Shown here: positions 4,685-10,084 of the stretch, piece by piece | Numbering within the stretch: the first letter of the stretch is position 1 | Layout of the letters: each line of letters starts with the position of its first letter | Origin: Clostridia bacterium | GTDB taxonomy: Bacteria; Bacillota; Clostridia; Oscillospirales; CAG-272 | Reading direction: 5' to 3' | Length of the DNA stretch: 10,084 nt | NCBI GenBank assembly: GCA_900770605.1 | Contig: CAAGKS010000026.1 | Location: 1 to 10,084, forward strand | Program-made: the position numbers and the translations under genes | Notes under the pieces: generated by a model | Databases searched by the model: none | Told to the model about the DNA's origin: nothing | What the model saw: only the letters and a program-made list of their open reading frames with translations

Positions 4685-4791
4685 GACCTTTGGCGCGCGG
4701 TATCCGTCCGTTTTATATCGCGCCGCTGCGCGTTTTACGGTTTAATACGCTTATCAGCGGACAAAATATTTATCAGGAAAGGGAATACAAG

Positions 4792-5898
4792 ATGAGAAAA
4801 TACAGACTTTCAACAGCGCTTGATATAGATGATATCCTTATGGAATGCACGAGCTATGCTATAAAGCTCGCAAATGAAAAGTATAAATTCGATCCCCCTA
4901 TGACGATCTACGAAAAGGACAGATGGGGAAAGGTTGGAACTCGAATAGACAGTATCTATACGTATTTCAACGATCCCGAATTTTATCGCACACAGCCCGT
5001 TTACGAGGGCGCTAAGGAATTCGTGCGCAAGCTCAGTCAGATGACTGAGGTATTCGTTTGCACAGCCGTTCCGCCTCAGTTTATGGGTATCCGCGCGCAG
5101 AGGATAATGGAAGAATTTCCCGAGATACCTGCCGACCACATCTATATGGGAGCGCGCAAGGAGAATATCCACACGGATATTTTGTTTGACGATGCGATGC
5201 ACAACATTCTCACGTCAAATGCAAAATACCCCATTCTGATGCGCCGTCCCTGGAATCAGGAGGCAACGGGAATGCTTGCGGTCAACCATTACGATGAATT
5301 TTTGAAGATAGTTGAGATCATCGCCGAGAGCTACGTGGCGGATCACAGCGAGTCCGATGCCAAGGAATCCGACATAGTCGTGCTTGTTGGACCGTCCAGC
5401 ACGGGAAAATCCAAGCTTGCCGCGCGCGTGCTTGAAAATGATGACAGATTTGAGAAGCTGCCTAGCTACACCACTAAGGACCCGACGGCTATCGAGGTGA
5501 ATCAGTGGTATAACTACGTGTCGATAGAGAGCTTCAGAGCTATGTGCGACAGCGGCGAGATGCTTCAGTCCACTATGTATGCAGGTCACGGCTACGGCTC
5601 AAAGAAGGAGGACCTTGAAAAGATACTTGCCAGCGGCAAGAGAGTGCTGACGACTATGGATATTTGCGGCGCGATGTCGCTCAAAACGCAGTACAAGAAG
5701 GTCACCACCATATATCTCAAACGCGACAACAGATCTCTTATGACGAATATCCTCAAAAAGAATTCTTCCATTGAGGATAAGGTCAACCGTCTTACCGCGC
5801 TTGAATACGTTGAGAAAAACGCGGCGCTTTGCGATTACGTTATCAGCTTTGACGACTACAACGACGCGCTCGCGCAGCTCTTGAAAATAGTGAGATAA
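4792..5898 (+). CDS. HAD 5'-nucleotidase-like and guanylate-kinase-like fusion protein
   Basis: A 368-residue protein; the start at 4792 has AGGAAAGGG just upstream, and an earlier in-frame ATG at 4690 would give a non-conserved, Arg/Phe-rich extension. Residues 1-180 resemble the NT5C group of HAD phosphatases: ALDIDDI with D11 and D13 (nucleophile and acid/base), VCTAVPP with T91, ARKENI with K123, and ILFDDAMHNI with D133/D134. Residues 193-368 resemble guanylate kinase: P-loop GPSSTGKS (200-207), SYTTKDPTAIE (the YTTRxPRxxE nucleotide-binding motif with one Arg lost), YGSKKEDL and TMDICGAMSLK. Together it could remove a phosphate from nucleotides and bind or phosphorylate another. YTTK lacks the usual Arg, so its substrate may differ from GMP. 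The gene stands alone behind an unusual leader. The domain calls are fairly sure; the substrate is not known. Confidence 0.85.
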   Translation: MRKYRLSTALDIDDILMECTSYAIKLANEKYKFDPPMTIYEKDRWGKVGTRIDSIYTYFNDPEFYRTQPVYEGAKEFVRKLSQMTEVFVCTAVPPQFMGIRAQRIMEEFPEIPADHIYMGARKENIHTDILFDDAMHNILTSNAKYPILMRRPWNQEATGMLAVNHYDEFLKIVEIIAESYVADHSESDAKESDIVVLVGPSSTGKSKLAARVLENDDRFEKLPSYTTKDPTAIEVNQWYNYVSIESFRAMCDSGEMLQSTMYAGHGYGSKKEDLEKILASGKRVLTTMDICGAMSLKTQYKKVTTIYLKRDNRSLMTNILKKNSSIEDKVNRLTALEYVEKNAALCDYVISFDDYNDALAQLLKIVR

Positions 5899-5927
5899 GC
5901 GCCGAATGGCAATTATGGCACATGCAG

Positions 5928-5954
5928 AAAGCACCCGCTTACGCGGGTGCTTTT
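5928..5954. terminator. Shared terminator between convergent genes
   Basis: Stem GCACCCGC (5931-5938), loop TTAC, GCGGGTGC (5943-5950), with AAA on the left and TTTT on the right. It can end both the fusion gene on the plus strand and hpf on the minus strand. Confidence 0.9.
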
Positions 5955-5990
5955 GCTTGTGTTTGCTTTATTTAATTGCCGCTGAATATA

Positions 5991-6521
5991 TCAATCGTGC
6001 GTTTCTATTAAGCCGTAGTTGCCGTTATGGCGCTTATAAACTACGTTGACCTCGCCCGTTTTGTCGTCCTTGAACACGAAGAATTCGTGATCGAGCAGAT
6101 TCATCTGCATAATAGCTTCCTCAGCAGACATCGGCTTGAGCGAAAAATCCTTGCGGCGAATCTTGAATTCTACCTCTTCCTCAAAGTCCTCGCCCGTGTC
6201 GATTATACCGCCATCAAACGCGCCGCTACGAAGTCTTTTTGCAAGGCGTGTCTTGTTCTTACGTATTTGTCTTTCAATTACGTACACCGCCTTATCAAGC
6301 GCGTTTCTGAAGGTCTCATCCTGAATCTCGCTGCGGAAGATAGTGCCAGATGAGGAGACTATCGTTATTTCCAAGCACTTTTTATTGTGCTTTGAGCTGA
6401 GCGTTGCGGTTGCGGAGCATTCGTCATCGAAATACTTGCCGAGCTTGTCGAGCTTGTTTTCAATGATAAGCTTCATCTCGTCCCATACGTTCATTTGTCT
6501 TCCAACAATAGTAACCTTCAT
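5991..6521 (-). CDS. hpf: Ribosome hibernation promoting factor, long form
   Basis: A 176-residue protein. The start at 6521 is chosen because AAGGAGGA (plus-strand 6528-6535) is well placed; a start at 6545 would put the ribosome binding site inside the gene. Residues 1-100 (MKVTIVGRQMNVWDEMK, KLDKLGKYF, a beta-alpha-beta-beta-beta-alpha pattern, then a basic helix RQIRKNKTRLAKRL) form the domain that binds the decoding region of the 30S subunit. An acidic linker follows (about 105-120), and residues 123-172 (FSLKPMSAEEAIMQMNLLDHEFFVF, then VYKRHNGNYGLIE) form the C-terminal dimerisation domain that joins two 70S ribosomes into an inactive 100S particle. Length and both domains fit the long HPF of Gram-positive bacteria. 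It is probably induced on entry to stationary phase or under stress. Confidence 0.96.
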   Translation of the reverse strand: MKVTIVGRQMNVWDEMKLIIENKLDKLGKYFDDECSATATLSSKHNKKCLEITIVSSSGTIFRSEIQDETFRNALDKAVYVIERQIRKNKTRLAKRLRSGAFDGGIIDTGEDFEEEVEFKIRRKDFSLKPMSAEEAIMQMNLLDHEFFVFKDDKTGEVNVVYKRHNGNYGLIETHD

Positions 6522-6550
6522 TGTGTGTCCTCCTTTAAAATCCAAAATGC

Positions 6551-6569
6551 CTGAGGATATTATCCTCAG
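6551..6569. promoter_or_regulatory. Perfect palindrome at the predicted hpf transcription start
   Basis: CTGAGGATA (6551-6559), one central base, TATCCTCAG (6561-6569). It lies just downstream of the -10 box of the minus-strand promoter and includes the expected +1 position near 6567. It could be an operator or a 5' hairpin protecting or regulating the hpf messenger. Confidence 0.65.
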
Positions 6570-6573
6570 TTTT

Positions 6574-6602
6574 ATTATAACATATCTATATTGATTTGTA
6601 AA
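6574..6602 (-). promoter_or_regulatory. Promoter of hpf
   Basis: On the minus strand, TTTACA (plus-strand 6597-6602), a 17-base spacer and TATAAT (plus-strand 6574-6579) give a good sigma-A promoter about 50 bases before the ATG. A sigma-B or sigma-H pattern was not recognised. Confidence 0.82.
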
Positions 6603-6639
6603 TAGTGTTTATGAATTTTTACGAAAAAAATATTTTTTT

Positions 6640-6652
6640 GTGCATAATGCAC
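6640..6652. promoter_or_regulatory. Palindrome GTGCATAATGCAC between divergent genes
   Basis: A perfect 13-base palindrome (GTGCAT, A, ATGCAC) lies between the hpf and lipoprotein promoters in an AT-rich stretch, 38 bases upstream of the hpf -35 box. It could be a shared operator; chance cannot be excluded. Confidence 0.35.
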
Positions 6653-6724
6653 TAAAAACAAAACAGATAATTATGCATTGAACAAATCTGCGCGAGATTT
6701 ATGATATACGTTTTATAAAAAAGG

Positions 6725-6753
6725 TTGAAATTTTTTCCTATATATGATAAAAT
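6725..6753 (+). promoter_or_regulatory. Promoter of the lipoprotein gene
   Basis: TTGAAA (6725-6730), a 17-base spacer and TAAAAT (6748-6753). Transcription would start near 6760, about 23 bases before the ATG. Confidence 0.7.
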
Positions 6754-6782
6754 AAACAGAGAAGAACTGTGGAGGAAACACA

Positions 6783-7919
6783 ATGAAGAAAACGTCAAAA
6801 GGCTTATATAGAATATTATTGCTCATTTTGGCGCTGGTCATGACGGCGTCACTGATATCGTGCGAGAATTTTAGCGAGGACTTTGACAAGGTAATGGGCA
6901 CGCTTATTCCCGATATCAAGGACAGTCCTGACGGTGATAACGCCCCCGCCCTTGTGGCAGAGGGTGAGCTTGAGGTGCATTTTCTTGAGCTTGGAAATAA
7001 ATACACGGGCGACTGCACGTATATAAAGGCAGGGGATAAGGACATTCTTATCGACGCCGGCTCAAAGGCGTCAAGCATAGATACCATAGACGCGTACCTT
7101 TCGCAGTACGTGACCGACAGAAAGCTCGAGTACGTTATAGTTACTCACGCGCACGAGGATCATTACGCGGGATTTGCTACATATGAAAATCAGGAGAGCC
7201 TGTTTGATCTTTACGAGTGCGAGGTGATAATAGATTTTTCTCAGGTGGAGTCAGGCAAAGAGACCAAAACGATGTACAAGAACTACATCAGAGAGCGCAA
7301 CGCCGAGATAGCGGCGGGCGCGAAGCACTATCCTGCGGATAAGTGCGTCAAGGAGCTTGGCGGTGTGTTCGATCTTGGTGACGGCATCACCTTGACCATT
7401 CTTGACAGCTACTATTATTACAATCAGGCGTCGAGTGAGAACGATCACTCCGTATGCACGCTGATCAATGACGGTGTCAACAATTATCTCTTTACGGGCG
7501 ACCTTGACAAGAGCGGAGAAGAGTATCTGGTGCAGATGAACGATCTGCCTCAGGTCAAGCTCTACAAGGCGGGACATCACGGATCCAAGACCTCGTCTAA
7601 CGAGTGTCTTATGGAGGTAGTCCGCCCCGAGATCGTGTGTGTGTGCTGCTGTTGCGGAAGCTCGGAGTACACCAGCACAAATGCAAATCAATTTCCCACT
7701 CAGGCGTTTATAAACAGGATCGCGCCCTATACCGACAAGGTGTACGTAACGACCCTGTGCATCGATTATAAGGAAAATAAATTTACTTCTATGAACGGAA
7801 ATATCATAGTGCGCTCATCAAAGGGAACGGTGACTGTGGTGTGCTCCGCATCGCAAACTATACTCAAGGATACCGAGTGGTTCAAGGAAAACAGGACCAT
7901 GCCGAACGCTTGGAAATAA
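6783..7919 (+). CDS. ComEC-like metallo-beta-lactamase-fold lipoprotein
   Basis: A 378-residue protein with GGAGG at 6771-6775. Residues 1-27 are a lipoprotein signal: basic start, a hydrophobic stretch (ILLLILALVM), and lipobox L-I-S-C with C27 as the lipid anchor, so the enzyme should sit outside the membrane. From residue 63 the metallo-beta-lactamase fold begins (VHFLELG, DCTYIKAGDKDILIDAG). Metal ligands are visible: THAHEDH (H122, H124, D126, H127), TGD (D240), and AGHHGS (H265/H266). The order and the HHGS motif match the C-terminal nuclease-like domain of ComEC/Rec2 relatives. A run CVCCCC at residues 286-291 is odd for an exported protein. Likely a hydrolase of a phosphodiester or similar bond; the substrate is not known. 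It is a single-gene unit with its own terminator. Confidence 0.9.
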   Translation: MKKTSKGLYRILLLILALVMTASLISCENFSEDFDKVMGTLIPDIKDSPDGDNAPALVAEGELEVHFLELGNKYTGDCTYIKAGDKDILIDAGSKASSIDTIDAYLSQYVTDRKLEYVIVTHAHEDHYAGFATYENQESLFDLYECEVIIDFSQVESGKETKTMYKNYIRERNAEIAAGAKHYPADKCVKELGGVFDLGDGITLTILDSYYYYNQASSENDHSVCTLINDGVNNYLFTGDLDKSGEEYLVQMNDLPQVKLYKAGHHGSKTSSNECLMEVVRPEIVCVCCCCGSSEYTSTNANQFPTQAFINRIAPYTDKVYVTTLCIDYKENKFTSMNGNIIVRSSKGTVTVVCSASQTILKDTEWFKENRTMPNAWK

Positions 7920-7925
7920 TACGTC

Positions 7926-7972
7926 AAAGACTGCATTCGCGTCATAGCAAATGCAGTCTTTGGGTGTTTTTT
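7926..7972 (+). terminator. Intrinsic terminator after the lipoprotein gene
   Basis: A 12-base stem AAAGACTGCATT (7926-7937) pairs with AATGCAGTCTTT (7950-7961) across a 12-base loop, and a GGGTGTTTTTT run follows. Confidence 0.85.
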
Positions 7973-8114
7973 GGGGAAGTCTTTTGAAATGTAAAAATTC
8001 CTTAAAAGGAAATAAAATCGAGATAAAAATATAAAATTTAGCGTAAAAAATATCAAAATAAGAATATTTTTAGAAATAATTTTTACCATTGTACTGTTAA
8101 TTGGACACATAGTG

Positions 8115-8123
8115 TGCTATAAT
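8115..8123 (+). promoter_or_regulatory. Extended -10 promoter of the small-protein operon
   Basis: TGC directly before TATAAT (8118-8123) makes an extended -10 element. The sequence 17 bases upstream (TGTTAA) is a poor -35 box, and TTGGAC at 8101-8106 is too close (11 bases). The 140 bases before it are very AT-rich (with TTCCTTAAAAGGAA at 7998-8011) and hold no gene. Confidence 0.65.
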
Positions 8124-8145
8124 ATAGGTACAGGGAGGACGTCAG

Positions 8146-8175
8146 ATGACGGCAACGCACTCCGAGAAAAAATAA
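8146..8175 (+). CDS. Nine-codon upstream ORF (possible leader peptide)
   Basis: The ORF reads MTATHSEKK and stops. Its ribosome binding site GGGAGG (8133-8138) is ideally spaced and stronger than that of the following small gene, which begins 13 bases after this stop. It may couple or tune translation of that gene. No attenuator hairpin or run of one amino acid is visible, so a classic amino-acid attenuation leader is unlikely. Expression is not proven. Confidence 0.4.
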   Translation: MTATHSEKK

Positions 8176-8188
8176 GGCAGGTAAAATT

Positions 8189-8341
8189 ATGAACGCTAAT
8201 ATCAATCTTGATAGAAATCAAAATGAGGAGCTCGGACTCGTATCCGAAAATTGTAACTGCTCCATTTATTCTATGCTTACGGTTGCGGGAGGAATACTCC
8301 TTGCGATTGGCACGGTGATCTATTCCGCTATCGTAATGTAA
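8189..8341 (+). CDS. Small single-helix membrane protein, 50 residues
   Basis: The protein starts MNANINLDRNQNEELGLVSE, continues NCNCSIYSML, and ends in a hydrophobic segment TVAGGILLAIGTVIYSAIVM (residues 31-50) that can span the membrane once; it stops directly after this helix. The polar N-terminal half with a CNC motif should face the cytoplasm (tail-anchored style). Ribosome binding site AAGGCAGG is weaker than that of the upstream nine-codon ORF. Transcribed from the promoter near 8118 and followed 70 bases later by the WYL regulator without a clear terminator (only a GGTATT/AATACC hairpin at 8343-8361), so the two may be co-transcribed. I do not recognise a family. The gene is short, but its start signal, membrane helix and context support it. 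Confidence 0.65.
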   Translation: MNANINLDRNQNEELGLVSENCNCSIYSMLTVAGGILLAIGTVIYSAIVM

Positions 8342-8411
8342 GGTATTTGAAAATAATACCGTTGTGCGCTGTGATAACAAAAGGCGGCGCATCTGACGGC
8401 GGAGGACACTT

Positions 8412-9398
8412 ATGGCAAGAAGCTCAAATCAAAAGCTCAAACTTTTATGTCTGGCAAGAATATTTATAAAGAATACTGATGCCGCTCACCCGATGACGCT
8501 CGGTGAGATCGCAGAGGAGCTCGCAAAGTATGAGATAAGCGCGGAGAGAAAAAGTCTTTACGACGATATTGAATGTCTTCGCATCTTCGGGCTTGATATA
8601 TGCGTGCGGCGCGACAAGCGCGTGGGCTACTATCTTGGCAAACGCGATTTTGAGCTGACAGAGCTGAAGCTGCTTGTCGATTCAGTCAGCTCCTCAAAAT
8701 TCATAACCGAGAAAAAGAGCGCGGCGCTGATAAAAAAGATAGAGAGCCTTGGCAGCAAGCACGAGGCGGCGATGCTTGGCAGATACGCCGATACGTACAG
8801 CACTCCCAAGGCGGAGAACGAGGAGATATTCTGCAACGTGGATATGATCTCACGCGCGATATCTCAAAATCGCAGGATATGCTTCAGATGCTTTAAATGG
8901 AGCGTGGATAAGCGCAGAGAGCTTCTGCGCGGCGGTGAGTTTTACTGTGTCAGCCCTTGGGCGCTCGTGTGGTACGCCGAGGAGTACTATATGATAGCTT
9001 ATGACGGCAAGGCTGACGAGATAGTGCCGTACAGAGTAGATAAGATGCTGGAGCTTTTCGTTGACAAGCAGAGCAGGGATGGCGCGGACGCCTTTGAGGC
9101 CTGGTCTGCGGATGCTTACACCAAGCAGAGCTTTGGAATAGTTGGCGAGGGCTTGGCGAGCGTAAGACTTTCCTGTGACGCGTCTATGATAGACGAGGTC
9201 ATAGACCTATTTGGAAAGAACATAATCATCGCAAATCACGGCGAGAGATTTGAGTTTACCTCAAAGGTAATGCTCGGAAGAAGATTTTATTCCTGGGTGG
9301 CTTCTCACGGGGACCTTGTGAGTGTGGTAACGCCTCGGGATCTGAATGATAAGATAAGAAATACGTACTTTCCTTATGCACCACAAAACGAGGAATAA
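8412..9398 (+). CDS. WYL-domain transcriptional regulator
   Basis: A 328-residue protein with GGAGGA at 8400-8405. Residues 8-75 form an N-terminal winged helix-turn-helix (MTLGEIAEELAKY, then ERKSLYDDIECLRIFGLDI), the usual DNA-binding part of DeoR/HTH_11-WYL regulators. Residues 140-215 contain the WYL domain: SPWALVWYAEEYYMIAYD, then VPYRVDKM. The signature W-Y-L is here Y-Y-M (192-194), a conservative variant. Residues 245-322 fit the C-terminal WCX extension (VRLSCDASMIDEVIDLFG, then FYSWVASHGDLVSVVTP). WYL domains bind nucleic acid or small ligands and control genes for DNA damage, defence or stress. Its target is not evident; self-regulation or control of the small membrane gene is possible. 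Confidence 0.92.
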   Translation: MARSSNQKLKLLCLARIFIKNTDAAHPMTLGEIAEELAKYEISAERKSLYDDIECLRIFGLDICVRRDKRVGYYLGKRDFELTELKLLVDSVSSSKFITEKKSAALIKKIESLGSKHEAAMLGRYADTYSTPKAENEEIFCNVDMISRAISQNRRICFRCFKWSVDKRRELLRGGEFYCVSPWALVWYAEEYYMIAYDGKADEIVPYRVDKMLELFVDKQSRDGADAFEAWSADAYTKQSFGIVGEGLASVRLSCDASMIDEVIDLFGKNIIIANHGERFEFTSKVMLGRRFYSWVASHGDLVSVVTPRDLNDKIRNTYFPYAPQNEE

Positions 9399-9407
9399 TG
9401 AATAAAA

Positions 9408-9444
9408 AATTCCCGAAGGGCTCAGCCCTTCGGGAATTCTTTTT
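9408..9444. terminator. Strong shared terminator between convergent genes
   Basis: A perfect 14-base stem AATTCCCGAAGGGC (9408-9421), loop TCA, GCCCTTCGGGAATT (9425-9438), with six A on the left and six T on the right after one C. It ends the WYL gene and the minus-strand gene. Confidence 0.92.
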
Positions 9445-9451
9445 TATTTTA

Positions 9452-10084
9452 TCAGCCCACACCCTGACTGTCGTCCTTGATGTCTCCGCCGCTGATGATA
9501 TCGTCGAGTATCTCGTCAATATCAATTCCGGGGATATCGAGGCAGGAAGCAACCTGCTTGAAGGTTCTTCCGTTAGAGGTGTAGAAGATGTTCCATCTGT
9601 TGTTGTCAACGTCCCAAACTGCCGCATAGCACTTCTTGTAGGAAGGTGTGGTGAAGGTGGGGAGTGATACGAGCTCCACAGAGCCGAACTTTGCAAGCTC
9701 CTTGCTTGAGCCCTCCTTGGTGGTATAAACGCCAAGGCTCTCGGTGGAAGTATAGTAAAGTGTGTTGGAGTAAACGTGCATCGTGATGCTTCCTGCATCG
9801 TCAGCAATTCTTGTGGTCTTCTGCTTTGCAGTGTTGTAGAAGCTGAGTCTGCCGGAATCGTTGAGCCAGTAAACGTTGCCCTTGCCCGTGATCTCGAACT
9901 GAACTATATCCTCAGCGATCTTCTCGGGGGTGTGGCTCTTGTCCTTGAGCTCTATGCGCTGGAGCGTGCCGGACTTGTTGAGGTAGTAGAAGTAATCACC
10001 GTCGCTGCTGAACTTACCTCTGAAGGAGCAGATGCTCGTGCTCTCGTACTTTCTGTCAACGAAGTACGTGGGAGAGCTGCTCTC
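9452..10084 (-). CDS. Repeat protein, probably secreted (beta-propeller/DUF5050-like), C-terminal part
   Basis: The minus-strand frame stays open to the window edge, giving 210 residues of the C-terminal part; the start lies outside. An internal ATG at 9781 is not used as start because the repeat text continues upstream of it. Repeats of about 35-45 residues are seen: DGDYFYYLNKSGTLQRIEL, then GKGNVYWLNDSGRLSFY, then SNTLYYTSTESLGVYTT, then an AVWDVDNNRWNIFYTSNG unit. The pattern of Y-Y/W-L followed by a G/L turn is that of beta-propeller blades as in DUF5050-type proteins. The C-terminus is acidic (DIDEILDDIISGGD). Such proteins are often lipoproteins or cell-surface proteins; the N-terminal signal cannot be checked here. 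Function not known. Confidence 0.75.
   Translation of the reverse strand, partial: ESSSPTYFVDRKYESTSICSFRGKFSSDGDYFYYLNKSGTLQRIELKDKSHTPEKIAEDIVQFEITGKGNVYWLNDSGRLSFYNTAKQKTTRIADDAGSITMHVYSNTLYYTSTESLGVYTTKEGSSKELAKFGSVELVSLPTFTTPSYKKCYAAVWDVDNNRWNIFYTSNGRTFKQVASCLDIPGIDIDEILDDIISGGDIKDDSQGVG

Larger units (their letters stand above)
4485..4791 (+). other. Intergenic leader region
   Basis: It contains the weak hairpin and repeats after the YozG gene, the promoter, the leader terminator, and then a structured stretch to the next gene. The last stretch includes CGCGC, loop CGCT, GCGCG (about 4718-4731) and GTCCG (near 4706) that could pair with CGGAC (near 4758). No short gene with a convincing start signal is seen. 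Confidence 0.6.

Noticed and set aside
4690..4791. Earlier in-frame start for the HAD/kinase fusion
   Set aside because: It would add 34 residues without family character and lies in a structured leader without a ribosome binding site; the HAD motif begins correctly about ten residues after the 4792 start.
9256..9807. Minus-strand ORF of 183 codons
   Set aside because: It crosses the strong 9408-9444 terminator and overlaps both the WYL gene and the real minus-strand repeat protein in another frame.

Overview
The window reads as a low-to-mid GC Gram-positive anaerobe of the class Clostridia, probably an uncultured gut species. This rests on strong AGGAGG-type ribosome binding sites, TTGACA-17-TATAAT promoters, a DUF2975/YozG-type pair, a long-form hibernation factor, and an accessory block of families (DUF3849, YodL, DUF3846, AbrB-like) typical of clostridial plasmids and conjugative elements. 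The taxonomic statement is an inference from gene content; no marker gene is present.

Left part (1-2042), accessory and mobile. One tightly packed plus-strand operon runs from the tail of a D12-class adenine methylase through two small AbrB-like proteins (one with an acidic, Cys-rich tail), a DUF3849-like protein and a YodL-DUF3846 fusion. The genes overlap by 1 to 22 bases or are closely spaced. The last gene stops early inside its DUF3846 part, and coding-like sequence continues in another frame, so the block looks eroded at its 3' end.

Middle (2043-3656), mostly non-coding and the most unusual part. Two diverged copies of an element of about 120 bp (2091-2214 and 3054-3184) appear to keep the same hairpins through compensating base changes. 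Between them lie a strong terminator, a 180-bp array of seven short hairpins separated by the heptamer GTGAAAT that flips to ATTTCAC halfway, a near-consensus promoter, and one orphan gene of 157 codons. The unit looks like a cassette. After the second copy come two ATTGGCCAC repeats resembling an insertion-sequence end, then a run of hairpins and terminators with no gene.

Right part (3657-10084), chromosomal in character. It holds a DUF2975 membrane protein with its YozG-like repressor; a promoter followed at once by a terminator-like leader and then a HAD-nucleotidase/guanylate-kinase-like fusion; the hibernation factor hpf on the minus strand with a palindrome at its predicted transcription start; a ComEC-like metallo-beta-lactamase lipoprotein; a 50-residue membrane protein preceded by a 9-codon ORF; a WYL-domain regulator; and, on the minus strand, the C-terminal part of a secreted-type repeat protein running off the window. 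Most transcription units end in a clear intrinsic terminator, two of them placed between convergent genes.
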